Assembly: GCA_023398615.1 (NCBI GenBank)
Contig: JAEWSD010000070.1
Span: 1-25,076 of the forward strand
DNA: 25,076 bases
Reading direction: 5' to 3'
Source: Bacillota bacterium
GTDB lineage: Bacteria; Bacillota; Clostridia; Lachnospirales; Lachnospiraceae
Of the stretch, positions 6,393 to 13,942 are shown piece after piece. The notes beneath the pieces were generated by a model that worked only from the letters and a program-made list of their open reading frames with translations, ran no database searches and had not been told where the DNA came from. Both the position numbers and the translations under genes were made by a program. How positions within the stretch are numbered: position 1 is the stretch's first letter; each line of letters begins with the position of its first letter.

Positions 6393-7289
6393 ATGCGGAA
6401 GAAAAAAGTGGTTTCCTTAATACAAGCAATTATATTTATGCTTCCGGCTGCGGTGCTGTTGATTATATTTGTCTATGGGCCCCTGGTAAGCAGTATCGGA
6501 TATTCCTTTACAAAATTTGAAAATTTCAAACCTGTGGATTTCGTAGGCTTAAAGAATTTCAGGACTGCCTTTGAGGATAAGCTGTTCTGGAACTCCATTG
6601 TCCTTACCTTTAAATGGGTTATTTTAAATACTCTGCTGCCGACACTGGTCGGTTTATGCCTGGCAATCCTGCTGGAATTCTTTACAAAGCGCCGCATCTT
6701 TACCAATGTGTCAAGGACCGTGCTGTTCATGCCAATGATGATGTCATTGGTATCCGTAGGCTTGCTGTGGGCACTTATATATGATTCCAATATCGGTATT
6801 ATACCCGGTGTTTTGAAAATGTTAGGATATACAGGCAAATTTAATGTATTTGCGAAAGCCAATCATGCGCTGTATGTTGCCTTTATTCCTGTTATCTGGC
6901 AAAGCGCGGGCTTTTCTATGGTTATTTTCTCGGCGGCGGCACAGGGAATATCAAGAGACATAATCGAAGCTTCCCTGGTGGAAGGCGCCACCAAGATGCA
7001 GCAGGTGAAATACGTCATGTTCCCTGCAATGATGAATACCATAATCATGGTTATGATGATTAATATGATATCCGGTTTTAAGGCGTTTGATCTCCTTTAT
7101 ACCTTAACCAAGGGAGGACCCGGTTCCTCCACGAACATTACCGCAATATATTCGTATAATCAAGCGTTTGCATCTTTCCGGTTTGATTATTCGTCAGCGA
7201 TTATGGTTTTGTTGCTTGTTTGTGTCATTGTATTTTTACTTCTGTTTTCATTGATTACAAAGCCGATAAAGAAGAAATACAGTGCATAA
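6393..7289 (+). CDS. ABC sugar transporter permease, MalF type
   Basis: A 298-residue membrane protein forming the heterodimeric pore with the MalG-type subunit. The first helix is at about residues 8-32, followed by PLVSSIGYSFTKFENFKPVDFVGLKNF, typical of CUT1 MalF-type subunits. The EAA loop is EASLVEGATKMQQVKYVMFPAM, and the late TLTKGGPGSSTNITAIY segment is also characteristic of this subunit class. The ATG at 6393 has AAGAAAGG eight to ten bases upstream. It lies 64 bp after the MalG-type gene and 88 bp before the binding protein, all on one strand. Confidence 0.93.
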   Translation: MRKKKVVSLIQAIIFMLPAAVLLIIFVYGPLVSSIGYSFTKFENFKPVDFVGLKNFRTAFEDKLFWNSIVLTFKWVILNTLLPTLVGLCLAILLEFFTKRRIFTNVSRTVLFMPMMMSLVSVGLLWALIYDSNIGIIPGVLKMLGYTGKFNVFAKANHALYVAFIPVIWQSAGFSMVIFSAAAQGISRDIIEASLVEGATKMQQVKYVMFPAMMNTIIMVMMINMISGFKAFDLLYTLTKGGPGSSTNITAIYSYNQAFASFRFDYSSAIMVLLLVCVIVFLLLFSLITKPIKKKYSA

Positions 7290-7377
7290 ATATACAGTGT
7301 TTAGGAAGGGAGGGGTTTACAGACCGGTTATAAGAGTTACTAATATCGTTTCAGCAAACATTAAGAGGAGGATTTAT

Positions 7378-8742
7378 ATGAAAATGAATCGAAAATTATG
7401 TGCAATTTTATTAATTGCAACGATGCTTTTTACAACTGCTTTTGCAGGTTGTTCAAAGAAATCGGACGTAGCTGAAGACACGAATGACGCGGGGCAGCAG
7501 ACAGCAACAACGGACACAGGAGATTCTGCCGATGCAGGTGAGCAGCCTGACAGTTCAAGTGAGGAGCAAATAACCCTAAAATTCTGGCACGCACAATCCG
7601 ATCCGGCTTTACAGGACTACTTTGACAAGTATACGGAAACACACCCTAATGTTAAGATAGAGCAGACCGTTTTCGTGGATGATGATTACAAGACCCAGTC
7701 CCGTATTGCGTTAGCCGGCGGTGAGACTCCGGATGTGTGGTATATGAATACGGGATCATCCCTTGATCAGTTTGTAGGCTCGAACGGGTTAATGGATATC
7801 TCAAAATATGCCGATCAATATGGATGGAAGGATGGTTACGATGCTACATCACTGCAATGTACCTCCATCGGAGACAAGCTTTACGGACTTCCCTGGTCAA
7901 CCTATACGCCTTGGATGGTTCTTTGGGCAAACAAGAACTTCTTTGAGACAAACAACCTGGAATATCCGAAAACGGTTGATGATCTTGTTGCACTCGCACC
8001 GAAGATCCGTGAACTCGGACAGGAACCTGTGGTATTCTATAATAAAGACGGCTGGACAGGAGCTATTCTGTTCGGTGAATATGTATTGCAGCAGGTAGGT
8101 CCGGAATGGATTGAGGGAATTAACTCCGGTGAATTAAAGTGGACGGATAACGAAGTAGCAAAAACGGCACTTGAAACCCTGAAAAAATTGTCGGAATCCA
8201 ATGTTCTTTTAACAGGCTATGAGACACAGCGTCAGGATACCGCACTTGCAGTATGGAAGAATCAGCAGTCACCTTTAATGTATAACGGTACCTGGTTTAC
8301 TCAGAATATCGGAAGGGATTTCGATTTCGATGTTGAATGCCTCAGATTACCGATGCTAACGGAAGATACCGTTCCAAAGGGATATCAGAACTGGCTGGAT
8401 TGGTGCCTGGGTGTTTGCCCGAACACAAAATATCCGGATCAGGCTGTAGAATTTGTTAACTATGCGGCAGGAGAAGGCGTTCAGGAAATCCTCGGCAATA
8501 CCTTGGGCAATCTGACAGCTATGCCTGCGGTAAACGAGAAGGTTGACGTGCCTTACTACTTCAAGACAGAACCGATTCTTGAGCAGTTGGATAAGCCTAA
8601 GACACAGTTCTTCTGCTATGCATTTGCAACCGAAGTGTGCAATGCGTTACAGGATCAGATCAAGCTGGTAATGGCAGGACAAACATCTGTTGATGATGCA
8701 CTTGCAGCTATCCAGAAGGTTCAGGATGAGAATTACAATTAA
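7378..8742 (+). CDS. Sugar-binding lipoprotein of ABC importer
   Basis: A 454-residue extracellular solute-binding protein (family 1, CUT1 importer). Residues 1-24 are a lipoprotein signal peptide ending FAGC with the lipidated Cys25. They are followed by an acidic Ser/Thr-rich linker (about 26-58) and the mature domain beginning TLKFWHAQSDPALQDYF. GGETPDVWYMN and LYGLPWSTYTPWMVLWANKNFF are conserved blocks of sugar-binding proteins. The ATG at 7378 has AGAGGAGG (7364-7371), by far the best ribosome site nearby, so an upstream extension of the open frame is not coding. The protein captures an oligosaccharide outside the membrane for the two permeases. Ligand identity cannot be read from sequence, but the neighbouring GH29 and GH105 genes suggest a fucosylated or unsaturated-uronate oligosaccharide. 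Confidence 0.92.
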   Translation: MKMNRKLCAILLIATMLFTTAFAGCSKKSDVAEDTNDAGQQTATTDTGDSADAGEQPDSSSEEQITLKFWHAQSDPALQDYFDKYTETHPNVKIEQTVFVDDDYKTQSRIALAGGETPDVWYMNTGSSLDQFVGSNGLMDISKYADQYGWKDGYDATSLQCTSIGDKLYGLPWSTYTPWMVLWANKNFFETNNLEYPKTVDDLVALAPKIRELGQEPVVFYNKDGWTGAILFGEYVLQQVGPEWIEGINSGELKWTDNEVAKTALETLKKLSESNVLLTGYETQRQDTALAVWKNQQSPLMYNGTWFTQNIGRDFDFDVECLRLPMLTEDTVPKGYQNWLDWCLGVCPNTKYPDQAVEFVNYAAGEGVQEILGNTLGNLTAMPAVNEKVDVPYYFKTEPILEQLDKPKTQFFCYAFATEVCNALQDQIKLVMAGQTSVDDALAAIQKVQDENYN

Positions 8743-8780
8743 TTGAAGTTAATAGTTACACCGTTTGTTAAATAAACATA

Positions 8781-8834
8781 GTAAGAGGCTGTACCTTTTG
8801 CGTGCAGCTTCTTACATAAGCGTGTTGAGCACGC
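8781..8834 (+). promoter_or_regulatory. Tandem hairpins after the binding-protein gene
   Basis: GTAAGAGGCTG (8781-8791) pairs with CAGCTTCTTAC (8805-8815), an 11-bp stem with one G-U pair. GCGTG (8820-8824) pairs with CACGC (8830-8834). Neither is followed by a T run. This looks like a stability or processing element that protects the 3' end of the abundant binding-protein message. Confidence 0.5.
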
Positions 8835-8853
8835 AGATGGGAGCTGGATAGGA

Positions 8854-9819
8854 ATGAAGACGGATTTGGTCATAGTGAACAAAGTGAAATCAGCACTGCT
8901 TGCCCTGCAAAGATTCCAGTGGGAGCAGGGTTGTGCTGCGCAGGCAATATTAGAATTTGAAGGACTGACCGACGAAGTCATGAGGTTATGCGAGGCCGCG
9001 GTGCTTCGCAGCAATATAGACGGACGTGTCGGAGTAATGGAGAAGAACGAATCTGTTGACGATCCTGCGGCAATCGGCGAGGCACTTATCCTGTCGGCGG
9101 AGAAAACGAATAATCCGGAGTGGAAAAAGGCAGTAGACAGGCTGTACTTTTACTTAAAGAACCGCGCACCGAAAACGATGGACGGAATTATATACCATTT
9201 CAATATCAAGAACCAGGTATGGGTCGACGCAAACTATATGGCTCCCCCGTTCCTGTGCAAATACGGTGATGTAGAGGAAGCCATGAAGCAAATCAAGGGA
9301 TTCCGCAAATACCTGTACCATGAAAAGGAATGCCTGCTTTCCCATATCTGGGATGATGACCTTCAGGATTACGGAAGGGAAGTATTCTGGGGTGTCGGAA
9401 ACGGCTGGACATTGGCCGGAATAACCAGGGTGATCGCAATGCTTGGCGACAGCTATCCGGAACACAGGGAATACCTGATAAGCTATGTGAAGGATCTGTT
9501 AAACGGCTGCCTGAAGTATCAGAGAGAAGATGGATTATTCCATGATATCCTGAACGATCCGGCATCCTTTGTGGAAACAAACATTGCGCAGATGGTCGCC
9601 TATACGATATACCGCGGTGTGGCGGCAGGCTACCTGGATACATCCTATCTGACCGCAGCCGATAAAGCCAGGGCGGCGGCCTATTCAAAGGTGGACGGAC
9701 TTGGGTTTGTAAGAGGGGTATGCGGTATGCCGGATTTCCTGACCTCCGGTGTCGCATCGGAAGGACAGGCGTTTTTCATCCTGATGGAAGCAGCTGCAAG
9801 AGACTATTATAAAGAATAA
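8854..9819 (+). CDS. GH88/GH105-like unsaturated glycuronyl hydrolase
   Basis: A 321-residue (alpha/alpha)6-barrel protein without signal peptide. Recognisable blocks are WVDANYMAPPFL (123-134) with the likely catalytic Asp125, HIWDDD (164-169), FWGVGNGWTLAGI (178-190) and DGLFHDILNDPASFVETN (226-243). These are family signatures of YteR/YesR-type unsaturated rhamnogalacturonyl hydrolases. Such enzymes hydrate the 4,5-double bond of the unsaturated uronic acid at the non-reducing end of lyase products and release a keto-uronate. At 321 residues it is somewhat shorter than typical GH105 proteins. GGGAG lies about ten bases before ATG 8854. With the intracellular GH29 enzyme it would trim imported oligosaccharides. 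Confidence 0.82.
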   Translation: MKTDLVIVNKVKSALLALQRFQWEQGCAAQAILEFEGLTDEVMRLCEAAVLRSNIDGRVGVMEKNESVDDPAAIGEALILSAEKTNNPEWKKAVDRLYFYLKNRAPKTMDGIIYHFNIKNQVWVDANYMAPPFLCKYGDVEEAMKQIKGFRKYLYHEKECLLSHIWDDDLQDYGREVFWGVGNGWTLAGITRVIAMLGDSYPEHREYLISYVKDLLNGCLKYQREDGLFHDILNDPASFVETNIAQMVAYTIYRGVAAGYLDTSYLTAADKARAAAYSKVDGLGFVRGVCGMPDFLTSGVASEGQAFFILMEAAARDYYKE

Positions 9820-9837
9820 AGAGGCAGGTGACGAGTC

Positions 9838-11004
9838 GTGAAGACTTTTGAAATAAATCAGCCAACTAAAATAGTAATTGGTAAGGACAGCTTAATGAAT
9901 CTGGGGCAATATGCTGCCCAATATGGCAATAAAGCAATACTTGTAACAGAAAATGTATCAGGCCCGCTGGCAGGGATCTACAGGAAGGCACTCCGTATAT
10001 TGGAGGCTGCCGGTGTGCAGGCCGTCCATTTCGACGGCGTTCAGGCAAATCCGACCACAGATATCGTTGCGAAAGGCGCCGTGATGGCACGGGAAGCCGG
10101 AGCACAGGTTGTTATCGGGCTCGGAGGCGGTTCCAGTATGGACACTGCCAAGGCGATTGCCGTAGAGGCAACCCATGAAGGTACGGTATGGGATTACCTG
10201 CATTATAAGAAGCAGCCCGACGACCGGACTCTTCCGATCATTGCCGTGACCACAACCTCAGGGACGGGATCGCAGGCAACCCCTTGTGCCGTTATTACAA
10301 AGACAGAGGACAAAGATAAGTCTGCGGTCTGGAATGATCACATATTCCCTAAAATTGCAATTGTGGACCCGATGCTTATGCTCAGCGTGCCGGTTGGTGT
10401 CACGATGCAGACGGGCTTCGATACCTTTGCACATAATTTTGAAGCTTTCCTCTCCGTAAACGGAAGCCTGTATACGGACACCCTTGCTTTGCAGGGAATC
10501 CGGCTGGCAGTGGAGAACCTTCCAAAGCTGTTAGAGAAGCCGGATGACTTGGCCGCAAGGGAAAGTATGGCATTGGCGGATACCCTTGGAGGTATCGTAA
10601 TAGCTTCCGCCGGTGTTACTCTCCCTCATGGACTCGGAATGCAGATCAGCGGACATAAGCCCAGCGTATCGCACGGTCAGTCCCTGGCGGTAGTATATCC
10701 GGAGTTCACGAGATTTACATGGAAATACGCAGTTGATAAATTTGCTGCGGCAGGAAGAATTTTCAATCCCGAACTAAACTCCGCGGACGATACCGAGGCA
10801 GCAAAGAGGTGCTGCGCTGAGATCGACGGATTTCTAAGGAAAATCGGGCTGTGGATAGATTTCTCCGCTTTAGGGGTAACAAAAGAAGAAATCAGAGAAA
10901 TTGCAAATGACGGACAGGTTTTAAATGACTACAAGAATAACCCGGTAATAGCGTCTATAGATGAGATGTATGATATGCTGATGAATTCGTATCTGAGAAT
11001 TTAA
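9838..11004 (+). CDS. Iron-containing alcohol dehydrogenase, FucO/lactaldehyde reductase-like
   Basis: A 388-residue group III alcohol dehydrogenase of a different subtype from the first one. GLGGGSSMDTAKAIA (94-108) is the NAD loop and TTTSGTGSQAT (138-148) the following conserved turn. Metal ligands are Asp195 and His199 (GFDTFAHN), His264 (TLPHGLG) and His279 (SVSHGQSLAVVYPEF), the FucO pattern. FucO reduces lactaldehyde to 1,2-propanediol in fucose and rhamnose fermentation. In this operon the aldolase is of DeoC type, whose classical product is acetaldehyde, so an acetaldehyde or sugar alcohol substrate is also possible. The start codon is GTG at 9838, preceded by GAGGCAGGTGA, 18 bp after the hydrolase gene. 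Confidence 0.88.
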   Translation: MKTFEINQPTKIVIGKDSLMNLGQYAAQYGNKAILVTENVSGPLAGIYRKALRILEAAGVQAVHFDGVQANPTTDIVAKGAVMAREAGAQVVIGLGGGSSMDTAKAIAVEATHEGTVWDYLHYKKQPDDRTLPIIAVTTTSGTGSQATPCAVITKTEDKDKSAVWNDHIFPKIAIVDPMLMLSVPVGVTMQTGFDTFAHNFEAFLSVNGSLYTDTLALQGIRLAVENLPKLLEKPDDLAARESMALADTLGGIVIASAGVTLPHGLGMQISGHKPSVSHGQSLAVVYPEFTRFTWKYAVDKFAAAGRIFNPELNSADDTEAAKRCCAEIDGFLRKIGLWIDFSALGVTKEEIREIANDGQVLNDYKNNPVIASIDEMYDMLMNSYLRI

Positions 11005-11035
11005 GAAAACATTATGCTTCCTGGGAGGAAATATT

Positions 11036-11494
11036 ATGGAACAGATAAAAATTAGCAATATGGAAGATACAAGAATATCCGGTGTTAAGGTTTTCTTTGA
11101 GAACACTTCGGAATTTTATGAGGAGGGCTATTTTAAATGGCAGCAATCTGAACTGACGGCAGAATTCGGAAGCGGAGCAGTCAGCGGCGGCATTCTTAAA
11201 GCCTGGCATCATGAGCCTGCTTTCACCGAAGTGGAATACCATAAGGACAAAGAAATGTTTTATTTCCTGTTCGGGAATGCAATTATGCTGTTCATTGATA
11301 TTTCGGCCGGAAAGCCGGATATGAGGACGGCACAGATAGTCAGGATCCATCCGGGCACACAGATCATCATTGAGGAAGGAAAGGGGCACTTTGTTGCGGT
11401 TGCCGAAGATGATGAGCCGGTAACGGCAGTGGTGGTATCTCCGCGTATGGATGCGCCGAGGATAACGTTATCCGACACTCTGAAAGGTGTGTAA
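11036..11494 (+). CDS. Cupin-like protein, ureidoglycolate-lyase-like
   Basis: A 152-residue protein of probable beta-barrel (cupin) fold. The stretch EVEYHKDKEMFYFLFGNAIMLFIDI (about 66-90) contains the E-x-x-H-x-x-x-E spacing seen in ureidoglycolate lyase-type and sugar-binding cupins. VRIHPGTQIIIEEGKGHFVAV (about 102-122) resembles the second cupin motif with PG and a closing His. The ATG at 11036 has GGGAGG eight bases upstream. It is embedded between the dehydrogenase and sugar kinase genes. A role as isomerase, epimerase or ring-opening enzyme (compare the cupin KdgF, which acts on unsaturated uronates) would fill the gap in the pathway, but this is inference. Confidence 0.6.
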   Translation: MEQIKISNMEDTRISGVKVFFENTSEFYEEGYFKWQQSELTAEFGSGAVSGGILKAWHHEPAFTEVEYHKDKEMFYFLFGNAIMLFIDISAGKPDMRTAQIVRIHPGTQIIIEEGKGHFVAVAEDDEPVTAVVVSPRMDAPRITLSDTLKGV

Positions 11495-11535
11495 CTCAAA
11501 ATGTTTAAAAAAATCATGGAAAAAGGTGTAAAAGG

Positions 11536-13056
11536 ATGATACAATATTTGTTAGCACATGATTTGGGAACAAGTGGGAATAAAGCGGTTTTGTATAGTTT
11601 TTCCGGGGAATTAGTCGGATCAACCGTTGTTTCCTATTCCACCATTTATCCGGATAACGGCTGGGTGGAACAAAATGCGGAGGATTGGTGGAAGGCTGTC
11701 TGTACTGCAACAAAAAAGCTGCTGGAGCAGACTCATATAGCGGGCTCTCAGGTTGCTGCGGTCTCTTTCAGCGGTCAGATGATGGGGTGTCTGCTGGTTG
11801 ATAAACATGCGGTGCCTCTGTATAATATGATTACCTGGGCGGATACCAGAAGTGTTAAAGAAGCCGAATTCATGCGGCAGCAGATAGACCCGGTACATTT
11901 CTATCATAAGATCGGACATAGAATCGGGGAATCCTATTCTGCGGCAAAATTATTGTGGATTAAAAATAACTATTATGATATTTATAAGAAAGCATATAAA
12001 ATGCTTAATGCAAAAGATTATATCATATCACTGATGACGGGTAATTTTGTTACTGATTATAGCGATGCATCAGGGACAAATTTATTGAATATCAATAAAC
12101 TGGAATGGTCGACGGAAATCATTGAAAGCCTGGGACTGGATATTGATTTACTCCCTGAACTTCATGCATCTTCAGATATAGCAGGCTATGTTACACCGAA
12201 AGCGGCCGCGGAATGCGGATTACCGGAAGGCACACCGGTAGTTTTAGGCGGCGGGGACGGTTCCTGCGCCTGTGTGGGGGCAGGAGTTGTTAAGGAAGGG
12301 AAGACCTATAATGTAATCGGCTCTTCCTCCTGGATTTCGACAGCATCCTCTCAGCCGGTTTACGATAATGAGATGCGTACCTTTAACTGGGTACATTTAG
12401 ACAAAAACCTGTATACACCCTGCGGAACCATGCAGACGGCGGGGTATTCCCTGAGCTGGTTCCGGAACCTTATGTTTGAAGGCGATACCGATGCCGTAAA
12501 GGACAATGTCCATCAAACGATCGATTCCCTGGTTGAATTGTCGGTGCCGGGAGCCAATAAACTGTTCTTCTTGCCATACTTGCTGGGCGAGCGATCACCG
12601 CTGTGGAATTCCAATGCACGTGCCGCTTTTGTCGGACTGACCGTAACCCATACGAAAGCGGACATGTTCCGTGCATTGTATGAAGGGGTAGGATTTAATC
12701 TAAAGCACATCATGGATATCCTGAACCGATATTGCAGCGTGAATGAGATCATTGCAATAGGAGGCGGGGCCCAAAGTAAAGTCTGGCTGCAGATTCTTTC
12801 CGACATTTTCGGCAGGGAATTGCTGATACCCGAATATGTTGAGGAAGCTACTTCTATGGGTGCGGCCATATGTGCGGGCGTAGGAATCGGGGCTTATCGT
12901 GATTTCGGTATCGTGGATGAATTCAATAAGATAAAGCAGCGTATCCGGCCCAATATGGAAAACCACGAGAGATACCGTAAGCTGCTGCCTGTTTTTCAGC
13001 TGACTTATCAGGATTTGACGGCAACCTTCGACAGGATATCCGGAATAGAATACTGA
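11536..13056 (+). CDS. FGGY-family carbohydrate kinase, xylulokinase-like
   Basis: A 506-residue cytoplasmic ATP-dependent sugar kinase. The phosphate-1 motif is AHDLGTSGNKAVLY (7-20), and SFSGQMMGCLLVD (77-89) and MITWADTRS (98-106) form the sugar site. GGGDGSCACVGAG (238-250) carries the probable catalytic base Asp241. YLLGERSPLWNSNARAAFVGLT (348-369) is the pattern of xylulokinases, and AIGGGAQSKVWLQILSDIFG (407-426) is the adenosine-binding motif. XylB and related kinases phosphorylate ketoses, but the DGSCAC loop differs from the usual DNAAGA of xylulokinase, so D-xylulose is not assured. Spacing of AAAGGTGT before ATG 11536 is good. It precedes the regulator and aldolase genes and would supply a phosphorylated sugar to the latter. 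Confidence 0.9.
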   Translation: MIQYLLAHDLGTSGNKAVLYSFSGELVGSTVVSYSTIYPDNGWVEQNAEDWWKAVCTATKKLLEQTHIAGSQVAAVSFSGQMMGCLLVDKHAVPLYNMITWADTRSVKEAEFMRQQIDPVHFYHKIGHRIGESYSAAKLLWIKNNYYDIYKKAYKMLNAKDYIISLMTGNFVTDYSDASGTNLLNINKLEWSTEIIESLGLDIDLLPELHASSDIAGYVTPKAAAECGLPEGTPVVLGGGDGSCACVGAGVVKEGKTYNVIGSSSWISTASSQPVYDNEMRTFNWVHLDKNLYTPCGTMQTAGYSLSWFRNLMFEGDTDAVKDNVHQTIDSLVELSVPGANKLFFLPYLLGERSPLWNSNARAAFVGLTVTHTKADMFRALYEGVGFNLKHIMDILNRYCSVNEIIAIGGGAQSKVWLQILSDIFGRELLIPEYVEEATSMGAAICAGVGIGAYRDFGIVDEFNKIKQRIRPNMENHERYRKLLPVFQLTYQDLTATFDRISGIEY

Positions 13057-13094
13057 TACCGGACAGACAGGCTTTTCAATTACGAATTTACGCA

Positions 13095-13117
13095 ATATCC
13101 GATTGCAAGTCGGATAT
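13095..13117. promoter_or_regulatory. Inverted repeat upstream of the GntR regulator gene
   Basis: ATATCCGA (13095-13102) and TCGGATAT (13110-13117) form a perfect 8-bp dyad with a seven-base spacer, 16 bp before the regulator start. No T run follows, so it is either a local operator or an RNA stem near the ribosome site. Confidence 0.45.
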
Positions 13118-13133
13118 ACGGGAAAGAGGTAAT

Positions 13134-13889
13134 ATGGTGGATATAAATAATCAACGTCAACTGGATAAAACGATACCGGTACCGTTATATTATCAGTTAA
13201 AGCAATTCATAGTCGATGATATTCAGCAGGGCAGGCTGGCTGTCGGTGAATCCATCAAAACAGAGCTGGAATTATGCGAACAGTATAATATCAGCAGGGT
13301 AACAGTCCGTCAGGCGCTGATGGAACTGGTATCAGAGGGGTATTTAGTCAGGAGAAAAGGGAAAGGCACGTTTGTATCCAAACCGAAAATCGAGGCAAAG
13401 TTTTTTACGAAACTGCAAAGCTTTAATGACGAAATTATACAAAAAGGTATGAAGCCGTCAACGAAGGTACTGGGTGTGGAAATTCTTGAAGGTATTGAGA
13501 AAATTAACAGCAAGCTTAATATATCTCCGGATACGAAGCTGATCAAGATTAGAAGACTGCGGTTTGCGAATGATGATCCCATTGTATATCTTGAGACCTA
13601 TCTGCCGCATGATCATTATCATGAGATTATTAAGGAGGATTATGAGAATAATTCATTATATTCCATTTTACGAATTAAATATGACACAAATATAGTACAT
13701 GTAACCAGACAGATAGAGGCGGTAAACTGCAATCAGGAAGAAGCAGAGCTGCTGCAGATAGATTACTATGATGCAATCTGCCTGGTCCATACGATAGGTT
13801 TTGATCAGAATGAATCACCGGTTGAATATTCGGTAGCCCGTTATCGCGGCGATTTGAATCAATTTACCGTTGAGCTTTATGATAATTAG
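13134..13889 (+). CDS. GntR-family (HutC subfamily) transcriptional regulator
   Basis: A 251-residue repressor-type protein. The winged helix lies at about residues 15-82, with PLYYQLKQFIVDDIQQG and the recognition region ISRVTVRQALMELVSEGYLVRRKGKGTFV. The remainder (about 100-245) is a UTRA effector domain, including LIKIRRLRFANDDPIVYLETYLP and a closing VEYSVARYRGDLNQFTVEL. HutC-type regulators bind short dyads and are released by a sugar phosphate or other small metabolite. It is encoded inside the operon between the kinase and aldolase genes, so autoregulation through the operon promoter is likely, with the 36-bp palindrome at 2479-2514 the best operator candidate. ATG 13134 follows AAAGAGGT. 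Confidence 0.92.
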   Translation: MVDINNQRQLDKTIPVPLYYQLKQFIVDDIQQGRLAVGESIKTELELCEQYNISRVTVRQALMELVSEGYLVRRKGKGTFVSKPKIEAKFFTKLQSFNDEIIQKGMKPSTKVLGVEILEGIEKINSKLNISPDTKLIKIRRLRFANDDPIVYLETYLPHDHYHEIIKEDYENNSLYSILRIKYDTNIVHVTRQIEAVNCNQEEAELLQIDYYDAICLVHTIGFDQNESPVEYSVARYRGDLNQFTVELYDN

Positions 13890-13901
13890 GACGTATCGGA
13901 T

Positions 13902-13911
13902 CATGTACATG
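13902..13911. promoter_or_regulatory. Short palindrome before deoC
   Basis: CATGTACATG is a perfect 10-bp dyad with GT-AC symmetry, 31 bp before the deoC start. It could be a secondary regulator site; at this length chance is quite possible. Confidence 0.25.
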
Positions 13912-13942
13912 GCTAAAATGCAATGAAAGAGAAAGGATTCCT

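Noticed and set aside
7282..7377. N-terminal extension of the binding lipoprotein
   Set aside because: It would bury the lipoprotein signal peptide; ATG 7378 has a strong AGAGGAGG site and starts the signal peptide.
9293..9757. 154-codon minus-strand open frame opposite the GH105-like gene
   Set aside because: Pro/Arg-rich antisense translation of a conserved enzyme gene, with no coding evidence of its own.
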